Both the position numbers and the translations under genes were made by a program. Positions 43,264 to 51,468 of a stretch of 64,000 bases of DNA are shown here, piece by piece. The stretch's first letter is position 1. Every line of letters begins with the position of its first letter. Origin of the DNA: Bacillus sp. OV166 (lineage in GTDB: Bacteria; Bacillota; Bacilli; Bacillales; Cytobacillaceae); assembly GCF_900177675.1 (NCBI RefSeq), contig NZ_FXWM01000001.1, positions 1,311,001-1,375,000 of the forward strand. Reading direction: 5' to 3'. Under the pieces are notes generated by a model. The model saw nothing but the letters and a program-made list of their open reading frames with translations, searched no databases and was not told the DNA's origin.

Positions 43264-44805
43264 TTGAATATTTCTAAATTTCAAGAAAGCATGTACAAGC
43301 TAGTCGTTGAAACATCAACAAAGCTTCCTAAGGATGTACGCCGGGCCGTTAAAAGAGCGAAGGAAATAGAAAACGCTGGAACAAGTGCGGCGATGAGCCT
43401 TGCGACGATTACAAACAATATCAAAATGGCTGACGATCAAGTGTCACCGATCTGCCAGGATACCGGTTTACCAACCTTTAAAATCAAAACGCCAGTTGGT
43501 GTAAACCAGTTAGAAATTAAAGAAGCGATTCGCAATGCCATTGTTTTAGCAACAAAAGAAGGAAAATTGCGCCCGAACTCGGTTGATTCACTCACAGGTG
43601 AAAATAGTGGTGATAATCTTGGTGCAGGGGTGCCGGTTATCAAATTTGACCAATGGGAAAAAGACTATATCGACGTACGTCTTATTTTAAAAGGCGGCGG
43701 TTGTGAAAATAAAAACATTCAATATAGCTTACCATGTGAAATAGATGGTCTAGGACGCGCTGGACGGGACCTTGATGGAATCCGTAAGTGTGTCATGCAT
43801 TCCGTATATCAAGCACAAGGACAAGGCTGCAGTGCTGGCTTTATTGGCGTTGGGATTGGCGGCGACCGTTCCTCCGGATATGATTTAGCCAAAGAGCAGT
43901 TATTCCGCTCAGTGGAAGATGTGAATCCAAATGAAGAACTTCGCAAGTTAGAAGAGTATGTTATGGAAAATGCAAATAAATTAGGAATTGGCACCATGGG
44001 CTTTGGCGGCGAGGCAACTCTTTTAGGCTGTAAAGTCGGTGTGATGAATCGTATTCCAGCAAGCTTTTATGTGTCTGTTGCCTACAATTGCTGGGCATTC
44101 CGCCGTTTAGGTGTAAGTGTGAACTCGGAAACAGGCGAAATTAACGAATGGATGTACCAAGACGGGGAATTCATTGATTTTGCTGAGGGAGAAGCAGCGA
44201 AGGAAACAGCAGCTACATCTGAGGGTGTTATCACGCTTGAGGCGCCAATTTCCGAAGAACAGATCCGTGCCCTTAAAGTTGGAGATGTCGTTCAAATTAA
44301 CGGCATGATGTACACAGGCCGTGATGCAATTCATAAGTATTTAAGTGATCACGAGGCACCAGTTGATTTAAATGGACAAGTTATTTATCATTGCGGTCCG
44401 GTAATGTTGAAGGATGACGCTGGTGAGTGGCATGTTAAAGCTGCGGGCCCGACAACAAGTATTCGGGAGGAGCCTTATCAAGGCGATATCATGAAGAAGT
44501 TCGGAATCCGCGCTGTCATCGGTAAAGGCGGGATGGGCCCGAAAACATTGGCGGCGTTGGAAGAGCACGGAGGTGTGTACCTGAATGCGATTGGCGGTGC
44601 GGCCCAGTATTATGCAGATTGTATTAAATCTGTGGAGGGTGTCGATTTAATGCAATTTGGTATTCCAGAAGCGATGTGGCATCTACGTGTAGAGGGCTTC
44701 ACAGCCGTAGTAACCATGGACTCGCACGGAAACAGCTTGCACGCCGACGTAGATAAATCTTCCTTAGAAAAATTAGCCCAGTTTAAGGAACCGGTTTTTA
44801 AATAA
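43264..44805 (+). CDS. fumA: Class I (4Fe-4S) fumarate hydratase
   Basis: 513 residues containing both the N-terminal iron-sulfur domain and the C-terminal beta domain of FumA/FumB-type fumarase. C64 (SPICQDTG), C189 (GQGCSAG) and C276 (YNCWAF) have the spacing of the three cluster ligands of the E. coli enzyme. It interconverts fumarate and malate and is oxygen-sensitive. Bacillus normally relies on class II FumC (CitG), so this is an extra or alternative enzyme. I choose TTG at 43264 behind GAGAGGGG. It interrupts the yfjT-pdaA order. Confidence 0.92.
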   Translation: MNISKFQESMYKLVVETSTKLPKDVRRAVKRAKEIENAGTSAAMSLATITNNIKMADDQVSPICQDTGLPTFKIKTPVGVNQLEIKEAIRNAIVLATKEGKLRPNSVDSLTGENSGDNLGAGVPVIKFDQWEKDYIDVRLILKGGGCENKNIQYSLPCEIDGLGRAGRDLDGIRKCVMHSVYQAQGQGCSAGFIGVGIGGDRSSGYDLAKEQLFRSVEDVNPNEELRKLEEYVMENANKLGIGTMGFGGEATLLGCKVGVMNRIPASFYVSVAYNCWAFRRLGVSVNSETGEINEWMYQDGEFIDFAEGEAAKETAATSEGVITLEAPISEEQIRALKVGDVVQINGMMYTGRDAIHKYLSDHEAPVDLNGQVIYHCGPVMLKDDAGEWHVKAAGPTTSIREEPYQGDIMKKFGIRAVIGKGGMGPKTLAALEEHGGVYLNAIGGAAQYYADCIKSVEGVDLMQFGIPEAMWHLRVEGFTAVVTMDSHGNSLHADVDKSSLEKLAQFKEPVFK

Positions 44806-44820
44806 GGATATAGTGTTGTG

Positions 44821-44857
44821 AGGATAGACGTGAGGTATTGCGTCTATCCTTTTTTTA
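44821..44857 (+). terminator. Terminator after fumA
   Basis: A 10-bp perfect stem AGGATAGACG/CGTCTATCCT with seven T residues. Confidence 0.9.
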
Positions 44858-44891
44858 TGTCTGGAGAAGTAGATTGTAAAAAGGTATATGG

Positions 44892-44991
44892 GATAAAAAT
44901 CCAGAAAATGTCGTAAGCTTCGTAAAAGATGTAGTAAGAGCCTGAAAATATGTAGAAAGTGCCAAAAAATATGTAATAAGTATCTGAAGTT
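44892..44991. repeat. Array of four 21-bp units, copy 1
   Basis: Four contiguous 21-base units start at 44908, 44929, 44950 and 44971, each beginning ATGTMRWAAG followed by about five variable bases and an A-rich end. The block with its leading TCCAG recurs 113 bases downstream. It has no spacers, so it is not a CRISPR array. The 21-base period equals two helical turns. Confidence 0.8.
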
Positions 44992-45004
44992 TGAGGGGAT
45001 TACC

Positions 45005-45104
45005 AAAAAATATCCAGGAAATGTCGTAAGTTTCGTAAAAGATGTAGTAAGAGCCTGAAAATATGTAGTAAGTGCCCAAAATTATGTAATAAAGATACGG
45101 ATTT
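45005..45104. repeat. Array of four 21-bp units, copy 2
   Basis: Units start at 45021, 45042, 45063 and 45084. The first two units differ from copy 1 at only one position; the last unit is the most diverged. The two copies flank a short unique spacer. Confidence 0.8.
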
Positions 45105-45258
45105 TTTGGCTGATTCCCAGTTATTATTCTAAATTTTATGGGGAATTTCCAAAGGAGCAAAAATAGACACAAAAATGTCATATCAACTACTGAAAAAGCG
45201 GAGGTGGATTAGGATTTCTATTGAAAATATACTATTAAATACAAAGGAGGAATAAATC

Positions 45259-46260
45259 TTGATTGAAATGGAACTCACCCCACCCACCTTTTTACTACAA
45301 GCTGAGGCTTTAGAAAGACGGATAGCAGATAATCATAGAAAGATGCAGGATGTAAAGGCCAAAATTAGAATTTTAAGATCCGGATACAATGGAGAAAAAA
45401 CAATCAAATATTATCTGGACCAAATTCCGGAACACAAATATTATATTTTTTACGGTCTCCGCCTCCCCATAGGTAATACTCTCTTCCAAATTGACACGCT
45501 TCTACTTTCAAATAAATTAATATTAATCCTTGATGCTAAAAACCATTCTGGAACGTTACGCTTCGAAATAAATCAATTGATTCATGAATATGGAGACAAT
45601 AGAGATGTTTATGAAAATCCAGTTGCTCAAGTAAATCGACATAAAATTTTATTAAGATATTTATTTGAAAAATTTAAAATACCTCCTATCCCCATCGAAA
45701 ATCTTGTAACAGTTTGTAAACCCTCTACCGAAATCATAATCAATCCAGGCTATCAAGAAGCAGCGCAAAAAGTCATCAGAGCATATGATTTATTAAAAAA
45801 AGTAGATGAATTAGAGGAAAAGTATACTGAAAAAAAGTTAAATCAAAAGCATCTTAATCAAGTGATTAACCTTTTAAAAACACAACACACTCCACAAAAA
45901 ATTGATATTCTTAATTTTTTTCAAATTACAGAAGACGAACTAATCACAGGAGTGCAATGCCCAAGATGTTTATACGTCCCCATGGATTATAGAAGGTCAA
46001 AATGGATATGCCCTGAATGTCTCTTATTTTCAAAAGAAGCATCCATTTATGGTATTAACGATTATTTCTTGCTGATAAATTCCTCATTTAGTAATCCTGA
46101 AATACGGAAATTTCTTCTCTTGCCATCTTCGAGATCGACCATATCATTTCTACCAAAACTAAACCTTCCCCAAACTGGTACAAAAAAAGGTCGAATCTAC
46201 CACCAACCAACATTTCCTTTTTTCACCAATCATGTTTTTCCACCTAAAAGCAAACAATAA
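45259..46260 (+). CDS. NERD-domain protein with C-terminal zinc ribbon
   Basis: 333 residues. The N-terminal NERD (nuclease-related) domain spans about residues 35-150: SGYNGEKTIKYYL, then FQIDTLLLSNKLILILDAKN (D and D-x-K of a nuclease-like core). A C-terminal CPRC...CPEC zinc ribbon is at about 234-255, and the tail is Pro/Phe-rich. NERD proteins are thought to act on DNA, sometimes in defence or plasmid contexts, but no activity is proven. Starts at TTG behind AAAGGAGG. It stands alone beside the 21-bp arrays. Confidence 0.85.
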   Translation: MIEMELTPPTFLLQAEALERRIADNHRKMQDVKAKIRILRSGYNGEKTIKYYLDQIPEHKYYIFYGLRLPIGNTLFQIDTLLLSNKLILILDAKNHSGTLRFEINQLIHEYGDNRDVYENPVAQVNRHKILLRYLFEKFKIPPIPIENLVTVCKPSTEIIINPGYQEAAQKVIRAYDLLKKVDELEEKYTEKKLNQKHLNQVINLLKTQHTPQKIDILNFFQITEDELITGVQCPRCLYVPMDYRRSKWICPECLLFSKEASIYGINDYFLLINSSFSNPEIRKFLLLPSSRSTISFLPKLNLPQTGTKKGRIYHQPTFPFFTNHVFPPKSKQ

Positions 46261-46286
46261 TATAAACAAAAATAGGGGGAACATGG

Positions 46287-47054
46287 ATGAAAAGATTATT
46301 GTGCATCCTTAGTATGCTGCTCGTTTTGATACCTCAGAGTACATATGCGGCAGTTTCCAATCAGCCGGTTCATTGGGGCTTTATAAAGGGTGTTAATGAA
46401 CAGCCAGCAGAAGCAGGGGCTGAACTTGATCAGTTGATCGAAAAATACGGGGCTTTTTATAAAAGTAACCCTAATTCAAAGACGCTTTACCTTACCTTCG
46501 ATAACGGATATGAACAAGGCTATACCCCTCAGATTCTTGATATTTTAAAAAAGGCAAAGGTCCCTGCAACATTCTTTGTAACTGGACATTACTTGCTCTC
46601 AGCAGGGGATATAGTTAAAAGGATGGTAAAAGAAGGGCATATTGTTGGTAACCATTCGTGGCATCATCCAGACCTCACAGCTGTAAGTGACGAAAGGATA
46701 CGTGAAGAGCTGGAAAAGGTCCGCGTTAAAACGAAAGAATTAACGGGCCAAAAGGAAATGAAATATCTCCGCCCGCCAAAAGGAGTCTTTAGCGAGAGAA
46801 CGATGCAAATTGCTAAAGAAGAGGGCTATACACATGTTTTCTGGTCCCTTGCCTTTGTCGATTGGAATGTGAACCAGCAAAAAGGCTGGCAATATTCCTA
46901 CGACAATATCATGAGACAAATCCATCCCGGTTGTATACTGCTATTACACACTGTTTCAAAAGACAATGCCGATGCACTTGAAAAGGCGATTCAGGACTTA
47001 AAGAAAAAAGGCTACAAGTTCAAAAGCTTGGATAAGTTTCCGGAGAAAAAATAA
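46287..47054 (+). CDS. pdaA: Delta-lactam-biosynthetic de-N-acetylase PdaA
   Basis: 255 residues: a signal peptide (about 1-22), then a polysaccharide deacetylase (NodB) domain with YLTFDNGYEQGYTPQILDIL, the metal site GNHSWHHPDLT, RPPKGVFSERT and LLLHTVSKDNA. PdaA makes muramic delta-lactam in the spore cortex, needed for germination, so a forespore (sigma-G) promoter is expected. The TFDNGYE motif (N for D) is typical for PdaA. The gene fits the yfjS position. Confidence 0.94.
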   Translation: MKRLLCILSMLLVLIPQSTYAAVSNQPVHWGFIKGVNEQPAEAGAELDQLIEKYGAFYKSNPNSKTLYLTFDNGYEQGYTPQILDILKKAKVPATFFVTGHYLLSAGDIVKRMVKEGHIVGNHSWHHPDLTAVSDERIREELEKVRVKTKELTGQKEMKYLRPPKGVFSERTMQIAKEEGYTHVFWSLAFVDWNVNQQKGWQYSYDNIMRQIHPGCILLLHTVSKDNADALEKAIQDLKKKGYKFKSLDKFPEKK

Positions 47055-47062
47055 TCAAAGGT

Positions 47063-47093
47063 AAAGGCGAATTTATTCAAAAATTCGCCTTTT
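47063..47093 (+). terminator. Terminator after pdaA
   Basis: AAAGGCGAATTT/AAATTCGCCTTT stem with an ATTCAA loop. Confidence 0.85.
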
Positions 47094-47141
47094 AATGATT
47101 CATTTTATAATATACAATATTATCCAGGAGGAGGGGGTATA

Positions 47142-47897
47142 GTGAAATCAACAGAAAAATTTACGGACAAGGCAGAAGTCTATGCAAAATATCGCCCAGG
47201 TTATCCGGATGAATATATACAATATTTACTCGAAGCAACTAAGTTAAATGAGAATTCGATCATAGCGGATATTGGATCTGGGACCGGTATATTCAGCAGG
47301 CAATTACTTGAAAGAAACGTAACTGTTATTGGTGTGGAACCAAACGATGATATGAGAGAGAAAGCAGAACAATTGTTAAAACAGAATACCCGGTTTATTT
47401 CGGTAAAAGGTGAGGCTGAACAAACCACTTTGCAGGATAAAAGTGTTGATTTAGTGACGGTGGCACAAGCATTTCATTGGTTCGAAAAAGACAAATTCAA
47501 ATTGGAATGTAATCGGATATTGAAACTAGATGCAAAGGCTGCGCTTGTGTGGAATAGTCGAGATGCATCAAGTGATTTAAACAAGGAAAGTGAAGAGATT
47601 TGCCAAAAGTATTGTCCGAATTTTAAAGGTTTTAGCGGCGGGATGGACGAAACTCAGGAAGTTTATCATCAATTTTTTAAAGATGGAATTTATGATTTTA
47701 AAAGTTTTCGAAATGACTTGGAATTAGATTTTGAAGGATTTCTGGGAAGATATTTGTCCGCTTCCTATTCTCCGAAAAAGACGGATGTGGAGTATGACCT
47801 CTTTATAACCGCCCTATCAAACTTATTCGAAAAATATAGTAATAATGGGCAAATAAAATTACCAAATATCACACGAAGCTACTTGGGAAAGGTGTAA
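47142..47897 (+). CDS. Class I SAM-dependent methyltransferase
   Basis: 251 residues. Motif I is IIADIGSGTGIFSRQLLERN (about 40-59), followed by VIGVEPNDDMREKAE (motif II region) and SVDLVTVAQAFHWFE (motif IV), the pattern of UbiE/Tam-like small-molecule methyltransferases. Substrate unknown. Starts at GTG behind GGAGGAGGGGG. Confidence 0.85.
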   Translation: MKSTEKFTDKAEVYAKYRPGYPDEYIQYLLEATKLNENSIIADIGSGTGIFSRQLLERNVTVIGVEPNDDMREKAEQLLKQNTRFISVKGEAEQTTLQDKSVDLVTVAQAFHWFEKDKFKLECNRILKLDAKAALVWNSRDASSDLNKESEEICQKYCPNFKGFSGGMDETQEVYHQFFKDGIYDFKSFRNDLELDFEGFLGRYLSASYSPKKTDVEYDLFITALSNLFEKYSNNGQIKLPNITRSYLGKV

Positions 47898-48049
47898 GCT
47901 ATCAATAGTTATCAATGCCGAATCATGGAGATTCGGTTTTTCTATGTAAATCATGCTATAATACGGGGAAAATTAAAATGAAACTATCTGTAAAGAAGGT
48001 ACAGTAACTTAGCTTCTTTGATTTTATATAATAATTTGGAGTGAAATAG

Positions 48050-49438
48050 ATGAAAACTGATCAAAACATCAAAATAGAACTAAATCAAACCTTTCCGCTT
48101 ACCATTAAAAGGCTCGGCATTAATGGGGAAGGTGTGGGCTATTTTAAAAGGCAGGTTGTCTTTGTACCGGGAGCTCTTCCAGGTGAAGAAGTTGTCGTAG
48201 AGGCAACGAAGATTAACCCTAAGTTTGCTGAGGCAAAAATCAAAAAAATCCGCATTAAATCCCCGCATCGTGTCCTGCCGCTTTGCCCAGTGTATGATCA
48301 ATGTGGAGGATGTCAGCTACAGCACTTGAAATACGATCAACAGCTTAAGGAAAAACGTGATATTATCATTCAATCACTTGAGCGCCATACGAAAGTCGAC
48401 ATCAACAAGCTCGACATCCGTGAAACAATTGGGATGGAAGATCCGTGGGGATACAGAAACAAGAGCAGTTTTCAAGTCAAGGCAATCGACGGCAAGGTAT
48501 TAGCCGGACTCTATGGCCTTAATTCCCATCAATTGATTAATATTGACGAATGTGCTGTGCAGCATGCGCAAACAAATGAAGCAACATCTGAAGTTAAGCG
48601 GATTTTAGAGGAATTAAAAATTCCCATTTATAATGAAAAATCTAGAAAAGGTATTATCCGGACCATTGTCACTCGTGTCGGCATCCAAACAGGGGAGCTT
48701 CAAATAGTTCTGATAACTACACAAAAAGAATTGCCGAAAGTGGATATTATTATTCAGGAAATCCAAAAACGTCTACCCCATGTGAAATCTATTGTCCAGA
48801 ACATTAATGGGCAAAAAACTTCCCTTATTTTTGGAGAGGAAACACTCCCGTTAGCGGGTGAAGATTTCATCCAAGAGACATTGGGAGACTTACAATTCGA
48901 GCTTTCGGCAAGGACCTTCTTCCAGTTAAATCCTGTGCAAACTGTAAAGCTTTATAATGAAGTGAAAAAAGCAGCAGCACTGACTGGCGAAGAAAAAATA
49001 GTGGATGCCTATTGTGGAGTGGGAACCATTGGATTATGGCTCGCTGACGAGGCGGGAGAAGTCCGTGGGATGGACGTCATCACGGAATCGATTGAGGATG
49101 CGAAGAAAAACGCAAAGCGCCACGGATTTACCAATACTAAATACGTGCCTGGCAAGGCAGAAGAGGTCCTTCCTAAATGGGTCAAAAAGGGTTGGAAGCC
49201 AGATGTTATTGTAGTCGATCCACCTAGAACAGGCCTAGAGGGGCAGCTCATCCAAACCATCCTTCAGGCAGAACCAAAAAAGTTGATATACATCTCATGT
49301 AATCCTTCAACTTTGGCTAAGGACATTCAGAACTTAAGCGCGAAATATGAAGTAAAATATATCCAGCCAGTGGACATGTTCCCGCATACGGCACATGTTG
49401 AGTGCGTGTCGCAACTTATTTTAAAGAAAGGCAACTAA
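48050..49438 (+). CDS. rlmD: 23S rRNA (uracil-5-)-methyltransferase, RlmD/RlmCD family
   Basis: 462 residues: TRAM RNA-binding domain (about 10-65), 4Fe-4S cysteines [10 protein letters not shown] (about 82-91) plus the DECAVQHA cysteine, and an SAM-binding domain ([15 protein letters not shown]). The catalytic Cys is in [12 protein letters not shown] (about 413-424). It methylates U747 and/or U1939-type sites of 23S rRNA. In B. subtilis the yfjO paralogue lies in this position. A decayed second copy of its last 60 bases lies at 51138-51199, suggesting integration at this 3' end. Confidence 0.92.
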   Translation: MKTDQNIKIELNQTFPLTIKRLGINGEGVGYFKRQVVFVPGALPGEEVVVEATKINPKFAEAKIKKIRIKSPHRVLPLCPVYDQCGGCQLQHLKYDQQLKEKRDIIIQSLERHTKVDINKLDIRETIGMEDPWGYRNKSSFQVKAIDGKVLAGLYGLNSHQLINIDECAVQHAQTNEATSEVKRILEELKIPIYNEKSRKGIIRTIVTRVGIQTGELQIVLITTQKELPKVDIIIQEIQKRLPHVKSIVQNINGQKTSLIFGEETLPLAGEDFIQETLGDLQFELSARTFFQLNPVQTVKLYNEVKKAAALTGEEKIVDAYCGVGTIGLWLADEAGEVRGMDVITESIEDAKKNAKRHGFTNTKYVPGKAEEVLPKWVKKGWKPDVIVVDPPRTGLEGQLIQTILQAEPKKLIYISCNPSTLAKDIQNLSAKYEVKYIQPVDMFPHTAHVECVSQLILKKGN

Positions 49439-49495
49439 CCCTTAGACCTACTTCTTTCAAGTAGAAAGTAATGAAAATGTTATTTATTAAGCAGC

Positions 49496-49519
49496 CTTAG
49501 CCCTGTATTCGGGCTAAGG
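49496..49519. other. Hairpin downstream of rlmD
   Basis: CCTTAGCCC and GGGCTAAGG arms with a seven-base loop but no T tract. It may be a weak terminator or a processing site. Confidence 0.35.
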
Positions 49520-49643
49520 TATGAATAACATATTTAATTTTCTAAAAATTACTCCTTGTAACTTTATTATTAAAAATGGACAATAGATATTAGTAGTTCG
49601 ATTAAACACTTCGCTATATATCTATTAAGTAAGGGGTAGGGTT

Positions 49644-50951
49644 ATGGAAACAGCAAAAAGAATTGGTATAGAAAATGAACAAGTACGTACCTCGCGGCAA
49701 AAGAAATGGATTTTACTTGGGATCCTTGTTCTTTTATTCATTTCTGTGATGTTAAGCATAGCTGTAATAGAAGTTAAAAAAAGTAAATCTAAGCCGTTAG
49801 TGTTAATAAATCAAACAGAAAAAAAATTTACTAAAACAAAAACAGTGTCAGGTCGTGTTGTACAAAGTCATGCTGAAACGATTTATGTAAATGCAACAAA
49901 AGGATCTATACAGGAGATCTTTGTAAAAGAAGGGGAAATAGTTACAAAGGGACAAAAGCTCTTTTCTTATGAAGGCTCAACAGTCGCGGCTGAGCTAGGA
50001 CAAGCAGAAGTAAATAAAAAGCTAGCAGAAACAAGTGTTACTCAGATGAAAGAGCAAATCACTTCATTAGAGCAGGATATACGAGAAGCTGAGTCAACCA
50101 CTACACCTGATACAACCAATACAACTGATACAACTGATACAACTGATACAACTGATACAACTGATACAACTGATACAACTGATACAACTGATACAGTTGA
50201 TTCAGCTAACATAGCTACTAAAGCTATCACGATCCAGTCACTTCAAGCTGAACTAAATAAAGCAAAAGCTGAGCTCCGTACAGCAGAACTCAATGTAGAA
50301 AAAAATACGTTGCAGGCTGAAAAGCTAAAAGCTGAGCTCGAAACATTAACTGTCATCAGCAACACTGCAGGTGTAATATCAAACCTGAACCAAAATGTAG
50401 GTCAAGGTTTTCGAGCAAAAGAAAATCAGCAACTAGCAATCATGCAAATCGCTTCTAATGATCCGTTTCAAATTGAAGGAAAGCTCACAGAAGCAGAAAA
50501 GGCAAAAATTTCATCAGGCCAATCTATTACAGTAACTTCTAAAGTAGTAGCAAATAAGAAATGGAAAGGGAAAATTGCGGAGGTTAGTAATTATCCTACA
50601 TATAAAACAACTGCAAAAAAGGATAAAGATACACAACAAGAAACTAGTCCATACTATTCCTTTAAAGCAAGTATAGATTCACAAAAGGGCCTATATCCTG
50701 GCTACAATACCACGCTTGATGTAATAGTACAGTCAAAGCAGTTGTTAGCAGTTCCTGAAACGAGCATCATGGGCTTTGGAAAATCGACCTATGTATATGT
50801 ACATAAAAAAGGAAAGATTCAGAAACAAAAGGTAGAAACTGGTCAAAGTGAAGGCAAATGGGTTGCCATACTTAAGGGGTTAAAGGAAGAAGACAAATTA
50901 GTAGAAAATCCATCCTGGATTGTTCGCATTGGTACATTACTTTTTGATTAG
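49644..50951 (+). CDS. HlyD/RND-type membrane-fusion adaptor with DTT microsatellite
   Basis: 435 residues: one N-terminal membrane helix (about 27-46), a biotinyl-lipoyl-like half (GSIQEIFVKEGEIVTKGQKL), an alpha-hairpin coiled coil, the second half of the lipoyl domain, and a beta-barrel (YPGYNTTLDVIV). The hairpin tip is replaced by ten Asp-Thr-Thr-type triplets. Such adaptors work with a MacB-type ABC transporter, but no ABC gene follows; a terminator comes at 51065. It lies between rlmD and the decayed second rlmD end, so it may be cargo of an integrated element. Confidence 0.8.
   Translation: METAKRIGIENEQVRTSRQKKWILLGILVLLFISVMLSIAVIEVKKSKSKPLVLINQTEKKFTKTKTVSGRVVQSHAETIYVNATKGSIQEIFVKEGEIVTKGQKLFSYEGSTVAAELGQAEVNKKLAETSVTQMKEQITSLEQDIREAESTTTPDTTNTTDTTDTTDTTDTTDTTDTTDTTDTVDSANIATKAITIQSLQAELNKAKAELRTAELNVEKNTLQAEKLKAELETLTVISNTAGVISNLNQNVGQGFRAKENQQLAIMQIASNDPFQIEGKLTEAEKAKISSGQSITVTSKVVANKKWKGKIAEVSNYPTYKTTAKKDKDTQQETSPYYSFKASIDSQKGLYPGYNTTLDVIVQSKQLLAVPETSIMGFGKSTYVYVHKKGKIQKQKVETGQSEGKWVAILKGLKEEDKLVENPSWIVRIGTLLFD
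50109..50198 (+). repeat. 9-bp microsatellite inside the adaptor gene
   Basis: Ten tandem 9-base units. Seven from 50127 to 50189 are identical GATACAACT; the first two and the last are slightly changed. Each unit encodes Asp-Thr-Thr, so slippage changes protein length without shifting frame. Confidence 0.95.
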
Positions 50952-51064
50952 TATTTCACGGGTATATTATGGTAGTGATTGGATTCAATAAGAATAAAAT
51001 TTTGCTGTAGACACAAATGTTATTTTCCATATGAGACAATAAGAAAAGCAAGTATAATGGACGT

Positions 51065-51096
51065 GCCAGTGTAATATTAGCTGGCTTGTTTTTTTA
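51065..51096 (+). terminator. Terminator after adaptor gene
   Basis: GCCAG/CTGGC stem followed by TTGTTTTTTT. Confidence 0.7.
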
Positions 51097-51137
51097 TTTA
51101 GTATTATTTATCAAAGTAACTCACCAACACCCATGTG

Positions 51138-51199
51138 TTGCCACATACACTCTGGATGTTGAATGTATCTCGCAACTCATTTTTCAAAGAGGCAACTAA
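51138..51199 (+). pseudogene. Decayed second copy of the rlmD-family 3' end
   Basis: TTGCCACATACACT...TGTTGAATGTATCTCGCAACTCATTTTTCAAAG then AGGCAACTAACCC lines up with the last 60 bases of rlmD (49382-49443), including the stop codon and the following CCC. Identity is roughly 70 percent with a small indel that breaks the frame. It is either the end of a lost paralogue or an old duplication of an integration target. Confidence 0.65.
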
Positions 51200-51221
51200 C
51201 CCAATTTGGGTGTTGCCTTTT
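51191..51221 (+). terminator. Terminator at the rlmD-like remnant
   Basis: GGCAAC-TA-ACCC-AATTT-GGGT-GTTGCC stem followed by TTTTT. It overlaps the end of the remnant. Confidence 0.75.
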
Positions 51222-51360
51222 TACATTTCTTGAAGCGGATTATCAAAGCTGTAATGAATATCGACAGTGTCATAGTTATTACAAGTGATCTTTTCAACCA
51301 GAGAATGAAGGACTTGAGGCGTTAATTCCTTAAAGAGGGCACCTATATACTTGATGATAG
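51221..51360 (-). pseudogene. C-terminal stub of a large serine recombinase
   Basis: On the minus strand a frame ending at 51221 reads ALFKELTPQVLHSLVEKI, then TCNNYDTVDIHYSFDNPLQEM and TAA. The pattern E-L-T-P-x-x-L-x-x-x-I/V-E-K-I ... I-x-I-x-Y-x-F is the typical C terminus of large serine recombinases (SpoIVCA/TndX type). The catalytic N-terminal and zinc-ribbon domains are absent. It points to a lost mobile element. Confidence 0.65.
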
Positions 51361-51397
51361 GAGAATAGAATTAATGCGATTATGTCAAAAATAAAAA

Positions 51398-51427
51398 TTG
51401 ACTGGACACTGTTTGGTGTCCTATAAT
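51398..51427 (+). promoter_or_regulatory. Promoter of arsR-type operon
   Basis: TTGACT and TATAAT with an 18-base spacer; the spacer is itself an operator palindrome. Confidence 0.75.
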
Positions 51428-51446
51428 AAAGACACCAATTGGTGTC
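51404..51446. promoter_or_regulatory. Two palindromic operators for the ArsR-family regulator
   Basis: GGACAC-TGTTTG-GTGTCC at 51404-51421 fills the promoter spacer, and GACACC-AATT-GGTGTC at 51431-51446 lies directly after the -10. Both carry the GACAC/GTGTC half site. The arrangement predicts tight autorepression. Confidence 0.75.
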
Positions 51447-51468
51447 CAATTTAAAAGGAGGGGGGATT

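Noticed and set aside
44892..45104. CRISPR-like array
   Set aside because: Units are contiguous without unique spacers, and no cas genes are present.
44773..45181. Minus-strand frames with seven-residue periodic Leu/His or Tyr/Thr patterns
   Set aside because: The periodicity is a by-product of the 21-bp DNA units; no RBS, and two frames look equally protein-like.
50042..50230. Minus-strand Val/Ser-rich frame
   Set aside because: It is the antisense of the DTT microsatellite inside the adaptor gene.
49382..51199. Recent, active att direct repeats
   Set aside because: The two rlmD-end copies are only about 70 percent alike with an indel, so they are not functional att sites of a current element.
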